Source of the DNA: Candidatus Kapaibacterium sp.
GTDB lineage: Bacteria; Bacteroidota; Ignavibacteria; Kapaibacteriales; UBA4661
DNA length: 38,553 nucleotides
NCBI GenBank assembly: GCA_025363605.1
Contig: JANYDO010000104.1
Span: forward strand, 1-38,553
Reading direction: 5' to 3'
Below, piece after piece: positions 1 to 9,822 of this stretch (positions are counted from its first letter, which is position 1; every line of letters begins with the position of its first letter). A model generated the notes under the pieces. That model searched no databases, was not told the origin of the DNA, and saw only the letters and a list, made by a program, of their open reading frames with translations. A program made the translations under genes and the position numbers.

Positions 1-3000
1 GCTGCACTCACGCCACCAAAACTCACACTACTTACGCTAATGAAATTAGTTCCGGAAATAGTCACCGCCGTACCAGCACCAGCATTTGTAGGCGTAAAGC
101 CAGTAATTGTGGGTGGTACGACAAACGTAAATCCTGAAAGTGATGCTGTGCCGGCTGTTGTGGTCACCGACACGCTACCAGTTGCTCCTGCGGCTACCAC
201 AGCAGTAATTTGGGTCGGGGAAAGAACGGCAAAGCTACTTGATTCTATGCCTCCAAAGCTCACACGACGCACACCCACAAAATTGACACCCTCTATCGTT
301 ATCGTCGCACCTGAAGTGGCAACAGTTGGTGTAAATCTTGTCACAATTGGTGGCGGTATGGTTGTAAAGCCGGTCGAAAGGGCAGTTCCTCCCGGAGTTA
401 TTACCGCAACATTGCCACCCCCGCTTACTACTGCCGTTATCACGCTATCGGAAACAACAGTAAAGTCTCTGGCAGCAACACCGCCGAAGCGTACACTCGT
501 TGTACCTGTAAAATTCACACCCGTAATTGTCACCGTCGTACCGGGTACAGCAGTGATAGGAGTCACACTCGTAATCACTGGTGCAGGCACAAAGACAAAT
601 CCCGACAAGGTTGCCATGCCACCCGGTGTCGTCACTGACACGATGCCACTTGCACCTGTAGTCACCAGAGCAGTAATCTGGGTAAGAGAAATCGCCGAGA
701 CCACGGCCGGCACTCCACCCAAACTCACGGAAGACGCACCCAATAAACCTGTACCACTAATAGTGATGGTCATTCCGGGTCCGGCAACGGTAGGCGAAAA
801 GCTAGTAATAATCGGTACAGGCGGGATAAATGTAAATCCTGCCAACTCATCATTCCCATCGGGAGAAACAACTTCGACGTTTCCACTAGCACCTTCGTCT
901 GCTACAACTGCCGTTATCTTTGCTGCGGAAATCACCGTAAATTCTTTTGCTTTAATACCACCAAATCGAACTTCTGTCAAGTTAGTAAGATTTGTTCCGC
1001 TAATCGTAACAGTCTGACCCGGACCGGCACTGGAAGGAATAAAACCAGTGATGGTCGGTGCGGGAATAAAGTTAAAACCGGAACGAGTGGCTGTGCCACC
1101 GGGAGTAGCAATGGCAATAGTACCACCGGCATTACCCGGCACAACAGCAGTAATCTGTGTTGGGGACACGACAGTAAAACTTGCCGCCGTGGCAGTACCA
1201 AAATTCACGGCAGTAGCACCGGTAAAATTTGTTCCAATGATTGTTATGACAGCTCCCGGTTCACCGCTTTGCGGGGAGAAACTGGTGATAGTCGGAGTCG
1301 GGAGATAGGTAAATCCTACCAGACTTGCCGTTCCGCCGGGCGTGGAGATTGTCACACTTCCGGAAGCGCCACTGAGCGATACAACAGCAGTAATCTGCGT
1401 CGGTGAATTGATAGTATAGCTATTCGCAGGAACACCACCAAAGCGTACCGATGTTGCACCCGTAAAATTCGTCCCGACAATAGTAATTGCCGTGCCTGTA
1501 CCGGAACTGGGCGGCGTGAAACTGGTAATCGTAGGAGGTAAGACAAAGGTAAAGCCCGCCAATGAACCAGTGCCGCCAGTCGAAGTCACGGAAACACTTC
1601 CACTAGCACCCGTAGAAATGGTTGCTGTAATTTGAGTTGGTGAGACAACCGTAAAACTGCTTGCCGGTACACCACCGAAGCGCACAGAGGTTGCGCCGCT
1701 AAAATTTGCCCCCAGAATGGATACCGTAAAGCTTGGTCCCGCGGTCGCCGGAGTAAAATTGCTAATTGCCGGAACAGGAATAAAGGTAAAACCCGCCAGA
1801 GTGGCCGTACCACCGGTTGTTGTTACCGAGACATTGCCGCTTGCGCCGGCTCCAACGACAGCACTAATTTGCGTTGGAGAAACAACGGTAAAACTGCTCG
1901 ACACAATGCCGCCAAAACTTGCCGCCGTTGCTCCGGTGAAGTTCGTACCCGATATTGTCACCGTTGCGCCCGCGGCTGCACTTGCCGGCACAAAACCGGT
2001 AATCGTTGGCGGAGCAACAAACGAAAAACCACTTTGAGCCGCCGTTCCGCCGGGCGTTGTCACCGATACACTGCCACTTGCCCCACCGGCAGAAACAATC
2101 GCCGTAATCTGCGTTGCCGAAACAACCGTAAAGCTACTTGCCGCTACGCCACCAAAACTCACCGTCGTTGCGCCCGAAAAGCCTGTACCCGTAATCGTCA
2201 CCAATGTCCCTCCTGCGGCAAATACGGGAGTAAATGCCGAGATAGTCGGTACGGGCGGAACAAACGTAAAGCCAGCCAAATTTGCCGTGCCGCCCGGCGT
2301 ACTTACCGATACGCTACCGGTTGCACCTGTGGATACGGTGGCTGCTATCTGGGTTGGCGAAATAACGGTGATGCTACTTGCCGCTACACCACCAAAACTG
2401 ACCGCCGTCGCACCTGAAAAATTAGTTCCGATAATTGATACCATTGTTCCCGGCGCACCACTTGTCGGTGTGAAACTCGTGATGGTTGGTGGCGGGACGA
2501 ATGTAAAACCCGCAAGAGTAGAAGTGCCGCCCGGCGTTGTGACGGAGACACTACCGCTTGCACCGCCGCCACCAACAACTGCCGTGATTTGTGTTGCGGA
2601 AATAACCGTAAAACTGCTTGCTGTCATCCCACCAAAGCTGACTGCTGTTGCACCCGAAAATCCAGCCCCGGTAATCGTTACCGTAAGCCCTGGACCAGCA
2701 CCAGTAGGCGAGAAAGAAGTAATCATCGGTCCGGCAACAAACGTAAAGCCTGTTCGCGTCCCAGTACCGCCGGGCGATGTTACCACCAAATTACCACTTG
2801 CTCCAGAAGCGACAACCGCCGTCATTAAGAACGGAGTGATAACAGTAAAACTCGCAGCCGCCGTGCCACCAAACGTCACTGCTGTTACCCCCGTAAAGTT
2901 GCTGCCGTTAATGAGTACCGTCGCTCCGGCTGCGGCACTGGTAGGCGTGAAACTCGATATGGACGGTGGATTAATAAAGGTGAAACCACCAAGTGTACCT

Positions 3001-6000
3001 GTGCCACCGGGTCCGGTAGCAGAGACGTTACCACTTGCACTGCCCACGGCAACGACTGCCGTGATTTGTGTTGAGGAAACAACCGTAAAGCTTGCGGCTG
3101 CCGTGCCGCCAAAACTTACTGCTGTTACACCTGTAAAGTTCGTACCTGTCAGCGTTACCGTCGCTCCGGCTGCGGCACTCGTAGGGGCAAAACTGGTGAT
3201 ATTTGGCGGAGCAATGAACGTAAACCCGCCAAGACTGCCTGTACCACCCGGCGTTGTAACGGCTACTGCGCCGCTTGCGCCTGCCGCCACGACAGCCGTA
3301 ATCTGCGTTGAAGACACAACGCTAAAACTCGTTGCTGCCGTACCGCCAAAGCTCACACCCGTTGCACCGCTGAAGTTTGTGCCTATAATCGTCACCGTTA
3401 CGCCTTGTGCTGCGCTTGTTGGGGTAAAAGATGTTATACTTGGTGGCGGAATAAATGTAAAGCCCCCTTGCGTGACTGTGCCGCCGGGCGTGGTAATCGA
3501 AACAATACCACTTGCGCCTGCTCCAAGAACTGCATTAAGTTGTGTTGGGGAAATGATGGTAAAGCTGGCTGCTGCCGTGCCACCAAAACTCACGGCACTG
3601 ACACCGATAAAATTTGTCCCTGTAATGACGACTGTGCCACCCGCTCCCATGCTTGTTGGCGCAAAGCTACTAATGGTCGGCACGAAAAAGAGATAGGTAA
3701 ATCCTGCTAACGCACCGGTACCGCCGGGCGTGGTCACCGAAACACTTCCACTTGCGCCCGTGGTAGGCACGGCTGTTATTTGTGTCGGCGATACAACCGT
3801 AAAACTTCCTGCTGTGGTGCCACCAAAACTCACCGATGTTGCACCCGTGAAATTCGTCCCGGTAATGGTGACTGTCTGACCTATTCCCGCGCTGGTGGGC
3901 GTAAAACTGGTGACCGTTGGCGGAAGAATAAACGTAAAACCGCCCAATGAGTTTGTGCCGCCCGGGTTTGTGACCGACACATTACCGTTTGCGCTTCCTG
4001 CTGCCACGACGGCAGTAATTTGCGTTGCCGAAACGACGATAAAGCTCGTTGCAGAAACACCTCCGAAGCTCACTGCTGTAGCGCCTGTGAAGTTTGTGCC
4101 ATTAATTGTTACCGTCTGACCCGCTCCGGCACTGGTTGGTGTGAAACTTGTCACTGTCGGTGGCGTGAAAAGGAAGGTAAAAGCTGCTGCCAGATTAGCG
4201 GTTCCGCCCGCTGTAGTTACTGACGCAGCACCACTTGACCCCGCGCCGACCACTGCTGTTATCTGCGTTGCAGAAACAACCATAAAACTTGCCGCTGCCG
4301 TGCCACCAAAGCTGACACCTGTTGCCGTAGAAAAATTCGTACCGTTAATCGTCACGGTCGCACCCGCTATAGCACTCGTCGGCGAAATGCTGCTAATAGT
4401 CGGAGGTGGTACGAAGGTAAAGCCTGCCAATGTTCCTGTTCCTCCCGGCGTGGTAACTGAAACGCTTCCCGTTGCACCTGCCGCCACAACGGCTGTTATT
4501 TGCGTAGCGGAAACAACCATAAAACTTGTCGCCGCCGTACCGCCGAAACTCACCGCCGTTGCGCCTGTGAAATTCGTGCCGGTAATACTGACGGTAAAAC
4601 CTGTTCCTATCGCCGTCGGGGTAAAACTTGTAATAGTCGGCGCAGGAATAAAAGTGAAACCTGACCGTGTTGCAATACCACCCGGCGTTGTGACTCGGAC
4701 AAGACCGCTTGTACCAGTGTTGACAACAGCCGTTATCTGGGTTGCGGAAACAACCGTGAAACTTGAGGCTGCCGTACCACCAAAGTCCACGAGCGTTGCT
4801 CCTGTAAAGTTTGTGCCGTTAATCGTTATCGTTGCGCCTAGACCGCCACTGGTCGGGGTAAAACTGGTGATGGTCGGCGCAGGAATAAATGTAAAGCCTG
4901 CGAGAGTCGCCGTACCCCCAAGTGTTGTAACGGCAACATTGCCACTTGTACCGCCGGCGGCAACCACAGCATTAATTTGCGTTGCAGAAACAACTATAAA
5001 GCTTGCCGCTGCCGTGCCACCAAAACTTACTGCCGTTACACTCGTGAAGTTCGTTCCGGTTATCGTTACCGTTGCACCCGAGGCTGCTGTGGTCGGCGCA
5101 AAGCCCGTAATCGTCGGGGCAGAAAGGAAGGTAAAGCCCGCAAGAGTTGCCGTGCCTCCCGGCGTGGTTACCGATACACTTCCCGTTGCGCCCGCCGCGA
5201 CAACAGCTGTTATCTGTGTTGCCGAAACAACCATAAAACTCGTTGCGGCAGTTCCACCAAAACTCACCGCCGTTGCACCCGTGAAGCCTGTGCCGTTAAT
5301 CGTTACCGTCAGCCCGGTTCCTCTGCTTGTCGGTGTAAAGCTGGTAATCGTCGGGGCAGGGATAAAAGTGAAGCCTGCAAGTATTCCAACGCCATCGGGG
5401 GTATTTACTCTGACGGGTCCACTACTACCGGCACCTACCACTGCCGTTATCTGTGTTGCCGAAACAACCATAAAACTTGCGGCATTGGTCAAATTGAAGC
5501 GCACTTGCGTCGCACCCGTGAAGTTTGTGCCCGTAATGGTAATGACCGTACCGACTGGTCCAGTTGTGGGCGTAAAACTCGTTACCGTTGGCGGAGGAAG
5601 GAAGGTAAAGCCCGCCAACGTCCCTGTACCGCCCGGCGTTGTGGCTGAAACACTTCCAGTAGCACCGCCCGCCGCAACCACAGCATTGATTTGTGTTGGT
5701 GAGATAACCATAAAACTTGCCGCTGCCGTACCACCAAAACTTACTGCCGTTGCGCCCGTGAAGTTTGTACCGGTAATGGTGACTGTTGCTCCACTGGCAG
5801 CGCTCGTTGGGGTAAAACTTGTGATGGTCGGCGTGAGGAAAGTAAAGGTAAACCCAGCTAAAGTCGCCGTACCGCCTGGGGTAACGACCTGCACATTACC
5901 GCTTGCACCGCCCGCTAGAACAGCATCAATTTGTGTGGCTGAGACAATCATAAAACTTGCTGCCGCCGTACCACCGAAACTCACCGCCGTTGCACCCGTG

Positions 6001-7530
6001 AAATTTGTGCCGGTAATCGTCACCGTTTGCCCAAAGGAAGTGCTTGTTGGTGTAAAACTGGTAATAGTCGGCGCGGGAATAAAGGTAAACGTCCCTGCTG
6101 ACATCACCGAACCACCCGGGGTCGTAACAGTAATGTTCCCTGTTGCCCCGCCCACTGCGACCACCGCTGTTATCTGCGTTGCCGAAACGACCATAAAACT
6201 CGCCGCCGCCGTGCCACCGAAACTCACCGCCGTTGCGCCCGTGAAGTTTGTACCGTTGATAGTTACCGTTTGCCCCGCAGCTCCACTGGCGGGAGCAAAC
6301 GAGGTTATCGTTGGTGCTGAGGGTACGAAGGTAAAACCTGCTAGAATTGCCGTACCACCGGGTGTTGTTAGCTGCACATTCCCACTTGCACCCACGCCCA
6401 CGACAGCCGTAACCTGCGTAGCGGAAACGTTCATGAAACTTGCCGCTGCCGTACCGCCGAAACTTACCGCCGTTGTACCGGAAAGATTTGTTCCCGTGAT
6501 AGTGATTGTAGCGCCCGGCGAGGCACTTGTTGGGGTGAAACTTGTGATAGTCGGCGTGAGAACATACGTAAACATTCCCGCAGACGTTGCCATTCCGCCC
6601 GGTGTGGTGACTTGAATTGTTCCGGTTGCGCCCGCCGCCACGACAGCCGTTATTTGTGTAGCCGAGACAACCATAAAACTTGTCGCCGCCGTGCCACCAA
6701 AACTCACTGCCGTCGCGCCCATGAAGTTTGTACCGGTAATCGTTACCGTAAGCCCTGTGCCGGCACTGGTCGGCGTAAAACTGGTGATGGTCGGTGGAGC
6801 GATAAACGTAAATCCGGCGAGGCTAGCCACTCCGCCCGGCGTTGTGACTTGCGCACTACCCGAAGCGCCGCCTGCTGCGACCACTGCGGTTATCTGGGTA
6901 GCCGACACCACCATAAAACTTGTCGCCGCCACGCCACCAAAGCGCACTTGCGTTGCGCCTGTGAAGTTTGTTCCGTTAATTGTTACCGTTGCGCCTATCG
7001 CTGCACTGGTCGGCGTAAAGCTGGTAACGGTCGGTGCAGGAGCAAACGTAAAACCTGCAAGCGTAGCTGTACCACCAGGTGTAGTAACCAAGACGGAGCC
7101 ACTTGCGCCAGCAGCCAAAACTGCTGTTATCTGGGTTGCCGATACAATCATAAAACTTGCCGCTGCTGTACCGCCGAAACTAACAGCGGTTGCACCCGTG
7201 AAGTTTGTTCCGGTAATGGTGACTGTTGTCCCTAAGCCGGTATAAGTCGGCGTAAAGCTGGTAATAGTTGGCACGGGAATGAATGTGAAGCCTGCAAGAG
7301 TAGCAGTACCGCCTGGGGCAGTAACCGCAACGCTCCCGCTTGCACCACCAGGAGCTACCACTGCTGTAATTTGCGTTGCTGAGACAACCGTAAAACTTGC
7401 CGCCGTTACCCCTCCAAAGCTCACTGCGCCTGCGCCAAGAAAATTTGTTCCATTGATGGTAACCGTCGTGCCTGCGGCTGCGGTTGTAGGGGTAAAACTG
7501 GTGATAGTAGGCACGGGCGGTGGCGTAATC
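1..7530 (-). repeat. About 32 tandem IPT/TIG-domain repeats, period about 240 bp
   Basis: The motif encoding SFGG (plus-strand look: CCACCAAAACT and variants) recurs every 235-245 bp, at about 13, 250, 483, 715, 958, 1195, 1434, 1672, 1908, 2150 and onward to about 7420. That is 32 units of roughly 80 codons. Units between about 4100 and 7400 look more alike than those between 1 and 1700, which suggests recent expansion of the N-terminal-proximal units (visual impression, not computed). Such arrays are prone to recombination and to misassembly. Confidence 0.85.
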
Positions 7531-8582
7531 ATACGGATACGATGATTACTTTGGTCTGCGACATACACGTTACCTATACCGTCCGCCGACAAACCAGCAG
7601 GCGCATTAAATTGTGCAGTCAGCCCTGCGGCATCCATAAATCCGGCGGTACCGCTTCCGGCAAGGGTAGAAACCACTCCCGCGGGCGTAATAGAGCGAAT
7701 ACGATTATTGCCTTGGTCAGCTACATAGACATTCCCGGCAGCATCAAGAGCAACGCCGGCAGGGTTATTAAATTGAGCCGACGTGCCTGTACCATTTGCA
7801 AATCCGGCAGCACCGCTTCCTGCAAGTGTTGTCGTGACCCCTGCGGATGTTATCTTGCGAATACGATTATTTAACTGGTCGGCAACATAGACATTCCCTG
7901 CACCATCCACGACAACGCCCGTAGGAAAATTAAACTGTGCCGCAGCACCCGTAGCGTCCATAAAGCCCGCAGTACCGCTTCCAGCAAGGGTTGAAGCAGA
8001 GCCGCTGACAGGGTCAACGACACGAATACGATGATTCAAAAAGTCTGCGACATACACATTGCCCGCACCATCCAATGCCACGCTATAAGGGAAATTAAAT
8101 CGAGAAGACATCGCATTCGGACCATCATTAAAACCGCCCATACCGTTGCCGGACAATGTCGTCACGACACCTGCGGGTGTAATTTTACGAATACGGTGAT
8201 TTCCGGCATCAGCGACATACACATTGCCCGCTCCGTCCACCGCCACACCATTGGGCTGATCGAACTGAGCAGCAGTTCCGGTTGCATTATTGAACCCCGC
8301 CACACCACTTCCGGCGAGAGTCGTCACGACACCTGCTGAGGTTATTTTGCGAATACGGTGATTGAGTTTATCTGCCACATAGATATTTCCTGCTCCATCT
8401 ATGGCTGTACCGGTGGGGGAATTAAATTGGGCAGATGTTCCGGTTGCATTGTTAAAGCCAGCCGCACCACTACCGGCAAAAGTAGAGACAGTTTGCGCGA
8501 AGGCATTATAGTGTGCGGCAGACTGCACCAGAAGCAGTGACAGTACTGACACAATGCGCATGAGGTAGAGACGGGTGTTCAT
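1..8582 (-). CDS. Giant exported NHL + IPT/TIG repeat protein (3' end outside window)
   Basis: One minus-strand frame starts at ATG 8582 and appears to stay open to the left edge. About 2860 codons are visible and the C-terminus lies outside the window. I translated the N-terminal and many repeat segments and checked the frame at positions near 8582, 5741, 2159, 494 and 59. The first 35 residues form a signal peptide ending AFAQ. Next come six NHL-type repeats (motif GNVYVAD..N.RIR.I), then about 32 tandem IPT/TIG immunoglobulin-like domains with the recurring core ITGTNFTGATAVSFGG and ITAVV..GASG.V.VTTPGG. NHL propellers and IPT domains are typical of exported adhesion or matrix proteins, and the unseen C-terminus probably carries a T9SS sorting domain (inference). 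The long plus-strand frames over the same region are antisense shadows of the repeats. Start and export are well supported; the ligand is unknown. Confidence 0.9.
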   Translation of the reverse strand, partial: MNTRLYLMRIVSVLSLLLVQSAAHYNAFAQTVSTFAGSGAAGFNNATGTSAQFNSPTGTAIDGAGNIYVADKLNHRIRKITSAGVVTTLAGSGVAGFNNATGTAAQFDQPNGVAVDGAGNVYVADAGNHRIRKITPAGVVTTLSGNGMGGFNDGPNAMSSRFNFPYSVALDGAGNVYVADFLNHRIRVVDPVSGSASTLAGSGTAGFMDATGAAAQFNFPTGVVVDGAGNVYVADQLNNRIRKITSAGVTTTLAGSGAAGFANGTGTSAQFNNPAGVALDAAGNVYVADQGNNRIRSITPAGVVSTLAGSGTAGFMDAAGLTAQFNAPAGLSADGIGNVYVADQSNHRIRMITPPPVPTITSFTPTTAAAGTTVTINGTNFLGAGAVSFGGVTAASFTVVSATQITAVVAPGGASGSVAVTAPGGTATLAGFTFIPVPTITSFTPTYTGLGTTVTITGTNFTGATAVSFGGTAAASFMIVSATQITAVLAAGASGSVLVTTPGGTATLAGFTFAPAPTVTSFTPTSAAIGATVTINGTNFTGATQVRFGGVAATSFMVVSATQITAVVAAGGASGSAQVTTPGGVASLAGFTFIAPPTITSFTPTSAGTGLTVTITGTNFMGATAVSFGGTAATSFMVVSATQITAVVAAGATGTIQVTTPGGMATSAGMFTYVLTPTITSFTPTSASPGATITITGTNLSGTTAVSFGGTAAASFMNVSATQVTAVVGVGASGNVQLTTPGGTAILAGFTFVPSAPTITSFAPASGAAGQTVTINGTNFTGATAVSFGGTAAASFMVVSATQITAVVAVGGATGNITVTTPGGSVMSAGTFTFIPAPTITSFTPTSTSFGQTVTITGTNFTGATAVSFGGTAAASFMIVSATQIDAVLAGGASGNVQVVTPGGTATLAGFTFTFLTPTITSFTPTSAASGATVTITGTNFTGATAVSFGGTAAASFMVISPTQINAVVAAGGATGSVSATTPGGTGTLAGFTFLPPPTVTSFTPTTGPVGTVITITGTNFTGATQVRFNLTNAASFMVVSATQITAVVGAGSSGPVRVNTPDGVGILAGFTFIPAPTITSFTPTSRGTGLTVTINGTGFTGATAVSFGGTAATSFMVVSATQITAVVAAGATGSVSVTTPGGTATLAGFTFLSAPTITGFAPTTAASGATVTITGTNFTSVTAVSFGGTAAASFIVVSATQINAVVAAGGTSGNVAVTTLGGTATLAGFTFIPAPTITSFTPTSGGLGATITINGTNFTGATLVDFGGTAASSFTVVSATQITAVVNTGTSGLVRVTTPGGIATRSGFTFIPAPTITSFTPTAIGTGFTVSITGTNFTGATAVSFGGTAATSFMVVSATQITAVVAAGATGSVSVTTPGGTGTLAGFTFVPPPTISSISPTSAIAGATVTINGTNFSTATGVSFGGTAAASFMVVSATQITAVVGAGSSGAASVTTAGGTANLAAAFTFLFTPPTVTSFTPTSAGAGQTVTINGTNFTGATAVSFGGVSATSFIVVSATQITAVVAAGSANGNVSVTNPGGTNSLGGFTFILPPTVTSFTPTSAGIGQTVTITGTNFTGATSVSFGGTTAGSFTVVSPTQITAVPTTGASGSVSVTTPGGTGALAGFTYLFFVPTISSFAPTSMGAGGTVVITGTNFIGVSAVSFGGTAAASFTIISPTQLNAVLGAGASGIVSITTPGGTVTQGGFTFIPPPSITSFTPTSAAQGVTVTIIGTNFSGATGVSFGGTAATSFSVVSSTQITAVVAAGASGAVAVTTPGGTGSLGGFTFIAPPNITSFAPTSAAAGATVTLTGTNFTGVTAVSFGGTAAASFTVVSSTQITAVVAVGSASGNVSATGPGGTGTLGGFTFINPPSISSFTPTSAAAGATVLINGSNFTGVTAVTFGGTAAASFTVITPFLMTAVVASGASGNLVVTSPGGTGTRTGFTFVAGPMITSFSPTGAGPGLTVTITGAGFSGATAVSFGGMTASSFTVISATQITAVVGGGGASGSVSVTTPGGTSTLAGFTFVPPPTITSFTPTSGAPGTMVSIIGTNFSGATAVSFGGVAASSITVISPTQIAATVSTGATGSVSVSTPGGTANLAGFTFVPPVPTISAFTPVFAAGGTLVTITGTGFSGATTVSFGGVAASSFTVVSATQITAIVSAGGASGSVSVTTPGGTAAQSGFSFVAPPTITGFVPASAAAGATVTISGTNFTGATAASFGGIVSSSFTVVSPTQISAVVGAGASGNVSVTTTGGTATLAGFTFIPVPAISNFTPATAGPSFTVSILGANFSGATSVRFGGVPASSFTVVSPTQITATISTGASGSVSVTSTGGTGSLAGFTFVLPPTITSFTPPSSGTGTAITIVGTNFTGATSVRFGGVPANSYTINSPTQITAVVSLSGASGSVTISTPGGTASLVGFTYLPTPTITSFSPQSGEPGAVITIIGTNFTGATAVNFGTATAASFTVVSPTQITAVVPGNAGGTIAIATPGGTATRSGFNFIPAPTITGFIPSSAGPGQTVTISGTNLTNLTEVRFGGIKAKEFTVISAAKITAVVADEGASGNVEVVSPDGNDELAGFTFIPPVPIITSFSPTVAGPGMTITISGTGLLGASSVSLGGVPAVVSAISLTQITALVTTGASGIVSVTTPGGMATLSGFVFVPAPVITSVTPITAVPGTTVTITGVNFTGTTSVRFGGVAARDFTVVSDSVITAVVSGGGNVAVITPGGTALSTGFTTIPPPIVTRFTPTVATSGATITIEGVNFVGVRRVSFGGIESSSFAVLSPTQITAVVAAGATGSVSVTTTAGTASLSGFTFVVPPTITGFTPTNAGAGTAVTISGTNFISVSSVSFGGVSA
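7530..8505 (-). repeat. Six NHL-type propeller repeats
   Basis: Six units of about 54 codons run from 8505 down to 7530. Each has the pattern T-LAGSG-AGF--G----A-FN-P-G-A-D-AGN-YVAD--N-RIR-IT. Six repeats are enough for one closed six-bladed NHL beta-propeller at the N-terminus of the giant protein, just after its signal peptide. The last blade joins the first IPT domain through a short proline-rich linker (PPPVP). Confidence 0.85.
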
Positions 8583-8697
8583 AACGTCGGGAGAAATGGA
8601 GTAGATGAAATATCGTGGGCGCTATTTTACCGAAGGTTGATAATAGAGCGAATCAAGGAAAAATTAGTGTACCGTTCGCCGATGTGCAGTGTCAGCA

Positions 8698-9822
8698 TTA
8701 GAATTGTACCTCACATTGAGGCAGCATTTTCTTAACTTTTTCAATATCATCCATCGAAAGTTTATTCCCACTTAACACCAGCGTTTTGATGTGAGTGAGA
8801 TTTCCAATCTCTGTCGGAACTTGTACAAGTTGATTACCAGCCAAATTCAGCGTTTCCAGTTTTTTGAGTGCTACCAATGTCGTGAGAACAGCCGCAAAGT
8901 TCAGCTGCGGATTGTTGCTTAACGCCAGTGTTTGGAGATTAACAAGATTACTCATTTCAGACGGTAACGATGTCAACTTGTTGCCACCCAAGTATAATTT
9001 TCTCAAGTTCGTCAACTTACCGATTTCTATCGGCAGGGCTGTTAGCCTATTACGGGTCAAATCAATGGTTTTGATGTTGGTAAGCTGACCAATTTCTTTT
9101 GGCAAAACCGCTAGCTGATTATTACTAACGTTCAGTGTCTGAACGGCAGAGAGTTTACCGATTTCTTGCGGAAGGGTCGTCAGAAGATTACTCCACGCGT
9201 CAAGTGTTTCCAGTGCCGAAAGATTACCGATTTCCAGTGGGAGTGCCGTGAGCTTATTATCTCGTAGATAGAGTGTTTGCAGGTTGGTCAATTTGCCAAT
9301 TTCCGTCGGGAGTGTTGTCAGTTGGTTGCTATTGAGATACAGCGTTTTAATGCTGATGAGCTTACCAATTTCTCCTGGGAGTGCGGTCATCTGGACGTTC
9401 CAGAGATTGAGGAGTTTGAGTTTTTTCAGATTGACGAGAACATCACAAGCAGCCGCGACGTTGAGTTGTCCATTGCCGCTCAGATCAAGTATCTGGAGAT
9501 TTCCAAGTTTGCTAATTTCCGGAGGTAAAGTCTTGAGATCGTTATTCCATAAATTGAGCGACTGCACGTTTGTAAGGCTACCGATTTCTGATGGAAGTAC
9601 GGTAAGGTCATTGCTTTTGAGATTCAATCTGTACACTTTTTCCGACTCTTTGAGTGCTTCGGCAAGCGAAAGATACTCTTTCTGCGCTTCGAGAGCGACA
9701 CTATCCAAAAGATTGCCCGGCTTCTGTGCCGCCGTCGTCGTCGGTTGCGTATAGACAGCAGACACAGACAGGAGTGACAACGTACCCAATGCGATCAGGG
9801 CAAGTAATAATCTCTTGTTCAT
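8698..9822 (-). CDS. Exported leucine-rich-repeat protein
   Basis: This is a 374-residue protein. Residues 1-26 are a signal peptide (hydrophobic core LLLALIALGTLSLLSVSAV). From about residue 55 to the end there are roughly 12-13 leucine-rich repeats of 23 residues with the consensus LTNLQTLYLRDNKLTALP.EIGK, the SDS22/Leptospira-like bacterial type. Two irregular units (QLNVAAACDVLVNLKKL and QLNFAAVLTTLVALKKL) interrupt the array with the same pattern. LRR proteins of this kind are usually extracytoplasmic protein-binding scaffolds; no enzymatic domain is visible. The gene stands alone, 115 bp from the start of the giant NHL/IPT gene. The ATG at 9822 is followed directly by the signal peptide. 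The specific partner is unknown. Confidence 0.88.
   Translation of the reverse strand: MNKRLLLALIALGTLSLLSVSAVYTQPTTTAAQKPGNLLDSVALEAQKEYLSLAEALKESEKVYRLNLKSNDLTVLPSEIGSLTNVQSLNLWNNDLKTLPPEISKLGNLQILDLSGNGQLNVAAACDVLVNLKKLKLLNLWNVQMTALPGEIGKLISIKTLYLNSNQLTTLPTEIGKLTNLQTLYLRDNKLTALPLEIGNLSALETLDAWSNLLTTLPQEIGKLSAVQTLNVSNNQLAVLPKEIGQLTNIKTIDLTRNRLTALPIEIGKLTNLRKLYLGGNKLTSLPSEMSNLVNLQTLALSNNPQLNFAAVLTTLVALKKLETLNLAGNQLVQVPTEIGNLTHIKTLVLSGNKLSMDDIEKVKKMLPQCEVQF

Noticed and set aside
4141-6615. Long plus-strand reading frame (and similar ones between 40 and 7545) rich in Val, Pro and Ala
   Set aside because: It is the antisense of the IPT/TIG repeats. The minus-strand frame has a signal peptide, recognised domains and appears continuous over more than 2800 codons.
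1-7530. CRISPR-like regular repeats
   Set aside because: The period of about 240 bp and the preserved reading frame show protein-domain repeats, not repeat-spacer units.
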